Source: Salpingoeca rosetta
Lineage: Eukaryota; Opisthokonta; Choanoflagellata; Craspedida; Salpingoecidae
Assembly (NCBI RefSeq): GCF_000188695.1
Contig: NW_004754930.1
Location: 1,043,275 to 1,068,274 of the forward strand
Direction: 5' to 3'
Length of the DNA: 25,000 nt
The position numbers were made by a program, and so were the translations under genes. The notes under the pieces were generated by a model. It was not told the origin of the DNA and made no database searches. It saw only the letters and a list, made by a program, of their open reading frames with translations. Numbering within the stretch: position 1 is the stretch's first letter; each line of letters begins with the position of its first letter. Shown piece after piece: positions 1-10,754 of this stretch.

Positions 1-295
1 TGTGATTTGCAGCACGTCAGGCGGCCCGTTATACGAGCGATCAAGCAATGGCTTTGATCGTGTCTTCACTACTCCTCTACATATGCGGTACACACTAGAC
101 ATACACACTAAGGTGTCTGTCATCGCTTCGTCTCCCTCTTGTGTCGGGGATGTGTCTGTGGCTGGCTGCTGCTGGGCATGTGCACAGGGTGGCACCGCAC
201 CGGAAGCCGGCAGCGGCGGCGTCAGCGAGGCCTCGCTGGACGAGCTGGAGTCGATGGTCTCCGATCTACTGAGGCAAACAGGGCTGTCGGTTTAG
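1..295. other. Unresolved coding stretch, readable on both strands
   Basis: Two readings compete. On the plus strand, an acceptor CAG at about 188-190 leads into an open frame ending [14 protein letters not shown] and a TAG at 293-295; it looks like the last exon of a gene lying to the left. On the minus strand, an acceptor at about 271-270 (after GTTTGCCTCAG, preceded by a CTAAAC branch-like site) opens a Ser/Thr/Pro-rich frame running to about 115, or to the window edge if unspliced. That frame contains ETIDSSSSSEASLTPPLPAS and resembles the disordered linkers elsewhere in the Piezo gene. The unfinished Piezo gene must continue leftward, which favours the minus reading. However, the best upstream Piezo donor (455-454, phase 0) does not fit that frame; only a weak donor at 468-467 (phase 2) does. 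GC-rich third positions do not separate the two strands. Confidence 0.3.
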
Positions 296-321
296 CAGCG
301 ACGAGGACGCCGACGCACACG

Positions 322-323
322 AT

Positions 324-412
<89 letters not shown>

Positions 413-434
413 GCACGCACACACACACACACAC
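322..434. repeat. (CA)n tract after the last visible Piezo exon
   Basis: A nearly pure CA run of about 110 bp with a few CG steps near 408-420. In the sense (minus) orientation it is (GT)n directly following the donor region of the exon ending at about 456, so it is intronic. Confidence 0.9.
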
Positions 435-455
435 GTCTCGCGTGTTTCCTCTCAC

Positions 456-3176
456 CTCTGGCGTGGACCAGCCAAGCGGAGCGCGAGGGATGATGCCGTT
501 GTTTGGCTCGTGCGTGGACTCGTGACCAGGATGGTTTGGCGGCAGGTACACCCAGCGCAGCACCACCCGCAGCGCATAATGACGCGAGGCAACACCGTCC
601 CAGGGATACTCAACATTATCGGGAAGGCCTGTGATTCGTGAAGGGACACGCGTCAGCATTTGCATGACCACCGCCACGGGAACCACACCAGTCACACACG
701 CACTTGAGCACTTTCACGCACTTGGTCACTCACACAAAAGCATGCACATGCACACACACAACACTCACACACACACTCTCTCACAGACACTCAGACACAC
801 ACACACACAGCACAACACACACAACACAACACACACTCTCAGACACACACACACACACACAAACGCGTGAACATGTGTCATACCTAGGGCGGACGCGTAC
901 AGGTAGAGGAAAAGGATGGCTTGGACAATGAGGATGGTGCGCCAGGCGCCGTGCGTAATGGTGTTGCGGCGAACAGCAAGCACACCCACAACAACGAGAT
1001 AGAACAGCGACACCACGTTCAGCCGCACTGGAATGGCACGCAAGGAAACGGCGCAAGACAAGTGTGTCGTATGGCAACAAGAATGCGGTTGGTTAGAAGG
1101 TGCCATGATCCCACGCATGCATGTGCATAGCAACCTGCACATGCACCCACGCACGCAAATACACACACACAGAAACACACACAGAAACACACACACGCAC
1201 GCGAATACACACACAGAAACACACACACGCATGCATGCGGTGGTACTTCTTACCCAGCGCGGCAACGAGGGCAAGTACCAGGACGAGGTACATGCCAAAG
1301 AGCTCAAAGTAGTGGTTGATGACAAACTTGAGACCCGTTGACACCGCATCCATCGTCCACACTCTCGGTTCCTCCGGCACAACGCCGCCACCAAATACTC
1401 CGCTCGTGTTCGTGCTCTCGACGAGGGGGACGCTCTCCACAGCGGCAGCATCATCGTCGCCATCACCATCGGACGTGCTGCCGGATGTGGATGTGCGCGA
1501 CTCGGCCATCCGTTCGATAGACTCTGGTCGTGGTGGTGGCTCGTCGAAGAAACAGCGCTGGCCTCGTGTGTTGTCGTCACCCCACAACCGTCCCCGCACA
1601 TCGCGCAGCACGCGGCGGCAGATGCTGCTCAGCATCACGTAGATCTCCCACTGCACAAGAGCGAGTGGTGTCTCCTTGGTTCCGTGGATGGGGTGCAGCC
1701 CAAACCACGCTGTGTGCGTGTGTGCGTGCGTGTGCGTGTGTGTGTGTGCGCGTGTGCGAGTGTTTGTTTGTGTTGAGAGTGTGTGTGTGTGTGCGTGTGT
1801 GTGCGTGTGTGTGCATGTGTGTGCATGTGTGTGCATGTGTGTGCATGTGGGGGTGTGGGTGACGGGCATGAGTTGTGCGCTAGAAGTCTGGAGGATGCAC
1901 AAGCATTCATGAGCACGCGGATTGGGTGGGCTTGTGCGTTTGCATTACGCATGCATGTGTGTGGCTGACCCCAGAATCAAGTGTCACGCCGGCTTAACAC
2001 ACGCGACACAACAGCAGATTAACGCCAAGAAACCATCCAACACTGCTCGTCCTCTCCCTCAGTGTGTGTTGTATGTGTGTGTGTTGTCTGCAAACGTACA
2101 GAGCTCAGTCTCGTTGATGTGCAGCTTGACTTCATGCAACTGATACGCCAGCTTGGCGAGCGCCATTGCCTGCAAGCACGAGAGGAAGCGACGATGTAAT
2201 TACAGAAGTGAGGTTTGGCGTCCAAGGGTGAGTGCACAAGACAAGAGCCAAGCAAATCAGAGAGATGCAACCGCACACACACACACACACACATTGGCCC
2301 GCGAACATGCACACATGCGCATACACATCGATCTGTGCATGTACACAAGAGCAAACAAAAACAAACACAAGAACACACACATGCACACATGCACACATGC
2401 TGAGCGTACCGCCATCCAAGCAAGGAGGAGGAAGTGGAGCACGCGTTTTGACTTTGGGATGAGCATGACGAGGCCGATGAGGAGAATGGTGATGATGTCC
2501 ATTCCTTCAGGTGTCGGGCGGAGTGCAGATGCAAGCGCCAGCCCAATCACAACTTGCTCAACATGCAACGCACACATGCGCAGAAACCCGACAGCAGCCT
2601 GTTTGCGTTTATGCGTGTGTATGTGTGTGCATGTGTGCGTGTGTGTAGATGCGAGCGGTGAGACTCACATCAAGATATTTGTTGATCGGAAAGGCGTTGC
2701 ATACCACAATACCTCCCTCCACCTTCCCCCCCCCCCAAGGAAAGCGCATCAAAGGGCTGTACTACACGGCATTGTAACGCCACAACAGTACCGACCTTCT
2801 GCAAGATAGTGCGAGAGGGAAACATTGGCCCTTCAAACAGAGAGCGTTCTGACGTTTGCACGCGCGTTTGAATCACCGCAGCAACAAGCGTCAGCGTCGC
2901 CGGCAGCTGTGCACACACAGCACACATGAAAGCGAATGTGCACACATCACACATCAGCGGAGACAAAGCAATGGTGAGCTATTTCGAGTACAAACACAGT
3001 GGACGTGTATGGTGATGTGATAGACCGAGGTGCTCTGATCAAAGTTGCCCACACAACACAAGCGTAAACGCAAGGTTTGCGCTCGAATCACACCATTTAT
3101 CGTTCGTGTGTGTGTATGCGTACACGTGTGTGTGTGCGTGTATGCGTACACGTGTGTGTGTGCGTGTATGCGTACA

Positions 3177-3208
<32 letters not shown>

Positions 3209-5983
3209 CTAAAGTACCAAGTAGATGAACAGCCGTCGCTGTGAATTCATGACGCGGAACCCAGCATCCTCTGCAACGCACGCCCACGTGACCGTGCACG
3301 TTTTGGCACATACAGAACGCAATGCGCGCGCGTGTGTGTTGTGTGTGTGTGGTATGTGTGAGTGATGCACCTCCATCGTGCGCAGCTGACCATAGGCACA
3401 AATGAGAGCACATGATGCACACACGCAACGCAACACACAACCGACACAACATACACAGTACACGCAGCACACACACACATGCAAACGCGAACTAAACGCA
3501 GCAGGACAAACACACAAACTCACCAAGCAGCTTCTCGCCAAAGGCGCGGTTGAGGCGTGGGCGCAGGTCCTCAAATTGATACATGTACTTGGCAACGAGC
3601 ACAACACCCGCATACAGCAGCACAATATACCACACCTTGCGCATGACAGCGTGCTGGCCCAGCTCAAAGAGCAGCAGCTGCACCGTCAGCAGCGCCAAGT
3701 ATCCAAGACGCATGAACGTCACCGTGCCAAGAATGCCGCCAAGGAAGAGAGCAAGACACACCACAAACGCCCAATAGCGCTTTGCCTGCAGCTCAAGCCA
3801 TCGGTCGGTGTTCCGAAGCCATCGAATCACGCGCGGGCCATCGCCACCGCCACCGTCGCCGTTGGTATTCGTATGCTCACGGTCGCCCGTGCCAGTACCA
3901 ACACGATGTGTCTTGGTGAAGCTTGGTGGCGCGTGTACACCCTCCTCATCACCACGCACAAGCGCTGCATGACTGGCATCATGTGCAAGCAGTGGTTCTG
4001 TTATTGACGCTGCTGCCGGTGCTGTTGGCGATGGTGGTGAAGGCAAGGCATGTGAGTATGGCTGAGGCGCCACTTTGCGCGTCGCCTGCGTGCGATGGTG
4101 TGCATCCATGTTGCCATCCGCACTGCTGGTGTCGTGGTCGCAAGGCGGCAGTGCTGGCGGCTGAGACACGCGCGTTGACGGGATGAGGCGGTAGGCGAGC
4201 AGCTGAATGAGGGAGAGCCCGAGAATGGCAATGTGCCAGCGGAGATCGCGCCATATGTGGTGGTGGATGGCCGGGTCCAGGCCAAGCAGCGACTCCACCG
4301 TGCTGTCTGACGTGCGGACAGAGGGGAAGCCCCACAGGTAGTTGACGAGAATGACTGCGGTGCAGTAGAGCAGCAGCCACACCCAGTACTCCTCGCGCAG
4401 GCGCGGAAAGCCGAGGAAGGCAATCAAGATGACGAGGTAGGCTGCGTTGAACACCGTCACCTCGTTCAGGCTTGCGACGTACACAATCAGGACCGTGAGA
4501 AGATAGGCGTAACGCAGACACAGGTCCCACACGAACAGCAGAGCATCCGCGCACGAGGACAGCGCGTGCTTGAGCTTCGCCTTCCACCACGACGACGATG
4601 ATGGTGATGATGGTGATGGTGACACCATCGGAGTGACTGCTGTATGCTTTCCATCATCGCCCCCATCCATGTTGGCGTACGCCTGACTGCCACGACCACC
4701 AACACCATCACCATCACCAACGCCGCTGTAGCCATGGTAGCTGTAACCCCCACGACCACCATCGTCACCATTGTCATCATCATCATCATCCTCGGCGTCA
4801 TCGCTGTCATTGACGCGGCCACGGCGGCGCAACTGCTGGTCACGATGCGCGTGATGGTCGTCGCGAGCACCACCTGCTGCACGGGTTGTGGTTCTCCTGT
4901 CTGACAGGAGAGCAGTGGTGGCGGTGGTGCTGGTCGGGCTGCTGTCTCCGCCTGTGCTGCCACTGCTGCCGTGCGTGTGTGCCGTGGATCGAAGCTGCCG
5001 CTGAAACCAGGGTGTCTTCACGAACGCGCGTGCGGTGAGAGCAAAGACAAACATGAAGAGGAGCTTTGCAGCAATGGTGCCTGTGATTCGCTCGAGTGAC
5101 GCGTGCTCGTGCAGACCGAGCTGCTCGGCCACGTCCTGTTGCATGCAAGCAATGTGGCAGTGGTTGTTATGCGGCGGTGATGAAGGTGCCGTAACCATGG
5201 TGGTATGAGGGATACGGTTACGGTGTGATGCGATGGTGCAGGTGTGAGCGGGCGCGATGACAAATGGCAGGGAGGAATGGGCACAGAGATTGTGGTGGTT
5301 GCGTGTGCATCAGGGAAGAGCTCGAGAGACACGTGCGTGTGAGCAAGGCACACAACATGCGCCTGTTTACGAAACTGCGACACCAGTCATGAAACGACCC
5401 CGCGTCGCAAACCCACATCGAAACATCGTCATGCCAACACACGTACACACGTACGCGGCGCGCGTGTCTGTGCATGTGTGCGTGCGCTCACGTGCGCGCA
5501 TGTGTGTGTGTGTGTGTGTGTGGTGGTGGTCGCACCTTGTCTGGGATGATGTCTGGATGGATGAAGAAGAGGAGGTTGAGGAGAGTGATGACACCTCCAA
5601 AGACAATGAGGACGAACGAGCTTCGAAAGAAGAGGGTTGGTGTCTCTGGGTAGACGGCAACGAGGGACCAAGCAATCATGACAACGCCAAACCACGACGG
5701 AAACGCAAGCGCCCACGTGTACAGCGCAACCAGCGTCACAATCCAGCTCTGGTTCACGCACACCTGCCATTGGCGTGTACGCGCGCGTGTTTGTTTGGGA
5801 AGCGGAAGTTGAGGGAAGGGGAAGTTGAGAGAAGAGAAGGAGATTGTGATTACGAGTGTCTGTCGGTGTTTGCATGCACGGCTACGTGTGTGGCACACAG
5901 TGCAAGCAGCAAGCAGCAAGAACACACACCCACACCCGCACCCGCACCCACACCCACACACACACCCACACACACACACCCAC

Positions 5984-6018
<35 letters not shown>

Positions 6019-6210
6019 CAATCTATCACACCTTGACCACTGGGCGCAGGAGGGTCGCGGCTGTTGTTGTGATAGAGGTCATGGCCTGTGTCCACAAGTG
6101 AGACATGAAGGACGGACCATTCTTGCTGTCGTCCCCAAGCGTATCACCATCAACAACAACATCATCATCGTCATACTGCTCCACATCATCTCCTTCGTCT
6201 CCGAGCACAT

Positions 6211-6241
<31 letters not shown>

Positions 6242-6458
6242 AGCATCATCGTGGTAGCCAAACCCATCGTCATCATCAACCTCATCAACCTCATCGACAT
6301 GGCCGTGGCTGCGATGGGCAGACCTGCTGCGCTTGTGAACTGCAAAATCGTTGCGCATATCGCGACTGCCGAGAGGGTTGAAGTGCTGCTGCTCTTCGTC
6401 GCTGCCCCCAAGCAGCGGCTCCAGAAGACTGGGCCGGGTGGTGCTGGTGGGACCGAAC

Positions 6459-6495
<37 letters not shown>

Positions 6496-6951
6496 CGTGC
6501 GTGCGTGTGTGTATGTGTGCGTGTGTGTATGTGTGAATATGAGTGAGTCAGATACTGTGGAGGATACAACGTGCGACACTGCAAGCATGGCGCAAGTGCT
6601 TGGCTGGTTGTTCTTGTACACGTACATGGTCTGCGCACGTCTGAAGCGACGGAAGGGCGCCGTCTGGTGTGGTTTGTCGTGGTGTGGCATGGCCAGACAG
6701 CAGTGGCAGTGGTGTGATGTGAGACAACACATGCAGGATGCACACACCAGCACAGCCACGCGTACACATAGGCGCTGTACAATGCCACGCAATCTTACCT
6801 TCACTCACACACTCTCTCTCACACACACATACATTTACACACACACTCACACACACACGCTCACACACACACACGCTCACACACACGCACAGGCACACAC
6901 ACACACACGCACAGGCACACACACACACGCACAAACGCTCACACACACACG

Positions 6952-6984
<33 letters not shown>

Positions 6985-7842
6985 GCAGGCGGTGCTGACC
7001 ACGAGGTACAAGGTGAGGATCTGTGCAACAAGGAGAATCCAGAGGGGCCAAGCGAGGTCGTTGAGGCGGAGAACAGGGGAGGCGTGGTATGCTGGAGGCC
7101 GCTGCTCCACGTAGGAGATCAGACCAAGAACATCAGCGCTGGGCTCCATGGCCTGGTAGACAAAGGGGAGCTGGAACACGTAGGTTGCGGCAAGGTAGAG
7201 GGTGAGGACCGCGGAGAGGAGGGGGCGACACCGCGCCACCCACTTCTTGAGCGACGCGAAGACAAAGGCTGCGATGAGGGAGAGGTAGACGAGGTAGAAG
7301 AGGACGGCGGGGGCTGCGGCGTTGCAGCAGGTGAGCACAAACGTGCCGAGCAGCATCCAGATGCCCGTATCGCTGATGGCCACCCAGAGCGCAGTCAGGC
7401 GGCCGGTGCCTTCCTCCGGGAAGAGGGTGAAGTACGCCTGCGGGTTGAGCGGGCGCGGCACAGCCAAGGCCACGAGGGCGACGACGATATCGGGCGCAAG
7501 GAACCGCAGCACCGTGTGCCAGATGACGTCGAAGCGCACGAAGCCAATCTGTGCCAGCGTGCTTGCGAGGACGGAGTCATGGTCGAGCTTGCGGGCATAG
7601 GGCTTCTGGCTGCCGAGGTAGATCTGGAAAGCGAGCTGCGCGAGGCACACGACAGGTGCAAACACGCGCAGGAAGAGCACGATGCGGTATGCCTGCTTTG
7701 AGAACTGCAGTGGCAGCAGGAGCAGGGAGAAGAGGGCCGCCAGGTACACCAGCGACAGTGCAGACACCCGCACCAACGCAGCTGCCAGTAGCGACACATG
7801 CAGCAGCACAGCCGCAGCTGACCGCTGCAACACAGACACCAT
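456..7842 (-). CDS. PIEZO: Piezo mechanosensitive ion channel, N-terminal half (12 exons; 3' end off the window)
   Basis: Piezo proteins are large trimeric plasma-membrane cation channels gated by membrane tension; the N-terminal half forms the curved blades of repeated four-helix units. Exons on the minus strand are 7842-6983, 6443-6032, 5763-5536, 5135-3524, 3270-3218, 2906-2796, 2716-2669 (weakest), 2598-2410, 2169-2100, 1709-1254, 1027-884 and 628-456, with consistent phases, giving about 1452 residues. Diagnostic segments are the N-terminal helix [18 protein letters not shown], the [16 protein letters not shown] helix end, the [13 protein letters not shown] blade helix, and [11 protein letters not shown] followed by LRWVYLPPN. 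More than twenty hydrophobic segments are visible. Poly-Asp, Gly/Asp and Ser/His-rich loops interrupt the blades in exons 2, 4 and 10. The ATG at 7842 directly precedes the conserved first helix. The pore module and C-terminal domain are not in the window. The final donor is uncertain (455 or 468). Confidence 0.88.
6444..6982 (-). repeat. Piezo intron 1 with GT-rich 5' end and CA-rich 3' end
   Basis: In sense orientation this intron opens with a GT repeat (plus-strand CA run about 6800-6982) and closes with a CA repeat (plus-strand TG run about 6463-6530), just before the acceptor at 6445-6444. The two ends are complementary over tens of bases. The exons on either side join in matching phase 2, so no further exon is required between them. 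About 250 bp of non-repetitive sequence lies in the middle. Confidence 0.75.
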
Positions 7843-7892
7843 GCGCCCCTCTGTGTGTGTGTGTGAATGTGTGTGTGTGTGTGTGTGTGATC

Positions 7893-7937
<45 letters not shown>

Positions 7938-8077
7938 TCTGCGTGTGTCTGTGTGTGTGTGTGTGATCTGCGTATGAGCGTGCAGTGTGCTTGTGATGTG
8001 CGACGATTGAATGGTCCTTGCTGTTCTGCTGTCTCGTGTGTGTGCACGATTTTGGCGCAACGACCAACGACAACAAC
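7843..8077. promoter_or_regulatory. Divergent upstream region of Piezo and XRCC4
   Basis: These 235 bp separate the Piezo start codon (minus) from the XRCC4 start codon (plus). The Piezo-proximal half (about 7851-7973) is a TG tract broken three times by a TGATCTGCG-like interruption. The XRCC4-proximal half is unique sequence and holds TTTGGCGC at 8051-8058, which fits the E2F consensus TTTSGCGC. No TATA box is evident. Both 5' UTRs must lie here unless there are non-coding exons upstream. Confidence 0.55.
8051..8058 (+). promoter_or_regulatory. E2F-like site upstream of XRCC4
   Basis: TTTGGCGC matches the canonical TTTSGCGC E2F/DP core and ends 19 bp before the XRCC4 ATG. A single 8-mer can occur by chance. 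The site gains some weight from similar motifs upstream of SPO11/PCH2. Confidence 0.35.
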
Positions 8078-8769
8078 ATGGCGCTGTTGGAAGTGGATGG
8101 TGGGGATGCAGGGACATGCTATGCGCTTGCACAGTGGACGGGCAAGGCGGGCGAGAGCAGCCTCAGCATTGCAGTCTCCAATGGCACCAACACCTTCAAT
8201 GGCCAAAGTCAGAGAGAGAGTGTGTGTGTGTATGTGTGTGTGTCTGTGTGTCTGTGTGTGTGTGTGTGAGTGAGTGAGTGTCTGTGTGTGTGTCTGTGTG
8301 TGTCTGTGTGTGTCTGTGTGTGTCTGTGTGTGTCTGTGTGTGTACGTCTGTGTGTCTGTGTGTCTGTGCACGTCTGTGTACGTCTGTCTCTGTGTGTGTG
8401 GTGTCTGTGTATTCATATTGCGGTCTTTCCATCACCGCACTTCGTCCTTGCGCACCTCAGTTCAGCGCACTCCACTTGATATCACCCAACTTTGAATCTC
8501 ACTCCCACGGTGGTCATGTCACTTGTTGCACTGTGCAGTGACTAGGCGGGATATGCGCGCTTGGATTAAGACAACGTCGCTGGAACATGCAGACTACACC
8601 AAACACCTCGCCCAAGCCTTCTCAGGTGTGCGTGAAGTCACACGATCGCCTGTCCACTATCACTTCCTGATGGTGGCCGAGCCCTGACCGCCACGCTCCC
8701 GTCCCCCCCCCCCCACTCTTCTGACGCAACACACACACACGCACGCACGCACAAAACACACATACACAT

Positions 8770-8810
<41 letters not shown>

Positions 8811-9603
8811 TTCGATCCCTTGTAGGCCACAACCATTTTTACGACTACGTATTGCATGAAGCCAAGGTAGGCAGGTCTTGGCAGCGACGCAGACATGTAA
8901 AGCAAACGTGCCTTGTGGTCTTGTCCTTGTGTGTCCATTGTATGCTGGAACGTGCTCACGGACGATCGCTGTTGCAGGAGCTGCGCGTCAAGTTCCAGGC
9001 TGCTGACGGCATCAAGGTGAAACAGCAGTGCGACAGCAATCACCTGACATGGACATACACATACACACGCACACACACACACACATACTCACCGCCACGA
9101 GCCTCCTTTCCAGCATCCTTTGTCACTGCTTTTACCCCAAGCACACCTCTTCTCACAACTCTGTTCACACACACACACGCACACATACACACACACGCAC
9201 ACATACACACACCAGGTTCTGCTGGCCAAGGTGCCGCTGAGGGACATCACATCGACTGAGGAGAGCTATCAGGTGCTGGCTGCCTTTGTGGCGCAGCATG
9301 TTGCTGCGAGGAGAAAAGTCAAGCAGTTGCGAGCGGATATCGACAGGCTGAGGGATGAGACGACGGAGATGCATGAACGCGCCCATCGCGTCAAAGCGCA
9401 GCTGGCAAAGCGCACCAAGGAAACAAAGCTGCAGGTCCGTATATGACGTCTGTGTGTGTCTGCGTGTCTGCGCGCGCGCGCGTGTGTGTGTGTGTCTGCG
9501 CATGTACATGCGTACGTGTCCATCATGTGGACGTCCATCATGAGTATGCCTGACCAGTTAATGCGTCTGCACGTGCGTGTGTGGGTTCTCCGCTGTGTCA
9601 TTT

Positions 9604-9652
<49 letters not shown>

Positions 9653-10754
9653 ATGCGCTCACCCTCGCACTCACCCTTCCATCGTCATACATGCCGCTGC
9701 CCCACCCTCTTGCGCCCCCTGCTTGCTGCAGCTCATCTCAGCCGTCAACAAACGCAAGACGGAGATCTACAACCTGCACCATCCAAAGTCCCCGCGGCGG
9801 CAGTGGCCATCGCTGCGGCGGCAGGGATCCTGGACGCGGAGTCAGGAGCGAGCATGGCAGGACGGGCACTCGATCGAGGTGAGGGGCAAGGCTGGTGGTG
9901 GCTTGAACGGTGGCAGGACGTGTTTGACACATACCCGACCGCTGTTGGTGGCAGTGGCGGTGTGGTGGGCAATTGTGCCTGTCATGCGCCAACGTTGCTA
10001 AAGTGATGCACACAGCCCTCGCTCATGATCATCATTTCCCTTCATCCCACCTTCATCCACCTTCACACCTTTGTTTACACCCACGTTCACTCCCCCCCCC
10101 CTTCTTCTACCCCCCCCCCCCCCAACATCCTGCCACATCAGCCGAGCTGGGACGGGCCTGCATCAGCGTCAATGTCTCCCGACCGAATGACCACAGCTAC
10201 CGGTGTCAGCCATCGCGGTGGTGATAGTGGTGGTGATCATCGTGGTCACCGTCGCAGTGCAAAGAGGGGCGGTGCCGCACGCTATCATGATGACGACGAC
10301 AATTATGATGATGACGATGATGGTGACGGTGGCGCTGATGGTGGCAGGAGTGGTCGTGGTGGTAATGACGGTTATGATGGCGTATCGAACGACAAGAGTG
10401 CATCATCATCATCATCATCATTGGTGTCGAGGGCGAATGCAGACACTGATGGAGACGGCGGTGCTGCTCGCAGCAGCACGCTCCTGCAGCTCGCTTCAAA
10501 GCAGGTCTGGCTGTGTGTGTGTGTGTGTGTGTGTGTGTTTGATGTGTGTGTGTGCGTTGGCTGCTGTTGGCTGTCGAAGTTTCCCCCTTGACATCATCAC
10601 CACCACCATCAACAAACACCCCCTCCTCACACGTTTGCAGTCGTCAACAACGACTGGGCGGCGGCGGCGAAAGAAGCGTGCAGTCAGCTCAACATCTGCT
10701 CGACAGACCACCACCAACGACGATGACGATGAGGCCTTGCTGCTGGACCTGTGA
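8078..10754 (+). CDS. XRCC4: XRCC4-like NHEJ factor (8 exons, about 379 aa)
   Basis: XRCC4 is the nuclear scaffold that binds and stabilises DNA ligase IV in non-homologous end joining. Exons are 8078-8207, 8539-8625, 8826-8866, 8978-9016, 9216-9434, 9732-9878, 10142-10504 and 10641-10754, all in phase. The head domain (residues 1 to about 105) shows LSIAVSNGTNTFNGQ, ADYTKHLAQAFSG and YVLHEAKELRVKFQ, aligning with the XRCC4 beta-head strands and helix. Residues about 110-190 form the heptad-rich coiled coil, ending LISAVNKRKTEIYNLHH, where animal XRCC4 binds ligase IV. The tail is acidic (poly-Asp, poly-Ser) with a basic cluster GRRRRKKR likely to be an NLS, and ends DDDDEALLLDL. Compared with the human head, about 12 residues are missing at the exon 2/3 junction. 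XLF and PAXX share this fold, but the coiled-coil match favours XRCC4. Confidence 0.75.
8208..8538 (+). repeat. XRCC4 intron 1: TG and (TGTGTC)n tract
   Basis: After the donor at 8208 comes an AG run, then a TG tract, then about twenty TGTGTC-type hexamers to about 8402. Unique sequence and the acceptor follow at 8536-8538. The long open frames across it (VCVCV type) are repeat artefacts. Confidence 0.85.
9435..9731 (+). repeat. XRCC4 intron 5: TG-rich donor side, (CA)n acceptor side
   Basis: TG/CG-rich sequence follows the donor to about 9510, and a pure CA run lies at about 9607-9650 near the acceptor. The arrangement matches Piezo intron 1 and TRIP13 intron 2. Confidence 0.8.

Noticed and set aside
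1093..1902. Long frames of VCVCVC or HTHTHT type across TG/CA tracts throughout the window
   Set aside because: A TG/CA repeat has no stop in any frame, so these frames are open by composition. Only the non-repetitive parts with splice sites and family matches were kept.
4487..4963. Met/Thr/Val-rich frames in other registers over the Piezo acidic loops
   Set aside because: They are frame shadows of GAT/ATC trinucleotide repeats; the Piezo frame is fixed by flanking transmembrane helices.
6541..6750. Extra Piezo exon inside intron 1 (frame with [16 protein letters not shown])
   Set aside because: Exon 1 and the exon at 6443 join in phase 2 without it. The acceptor and donor for the segment are poor, and it does not resemble a Piezo segment.
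9770..10006. Alternative frame in XRCC4 exon 6 (PSKVPAAAVAIAAAAGILDA)
   Set aside because: Ala-rich look comes from GC-rich codons. The frame continuing from LISAVNKRKTEIYNLHH ends in a GTGAGG donor in phase with exon 7, so the alternative would need a frameshift.
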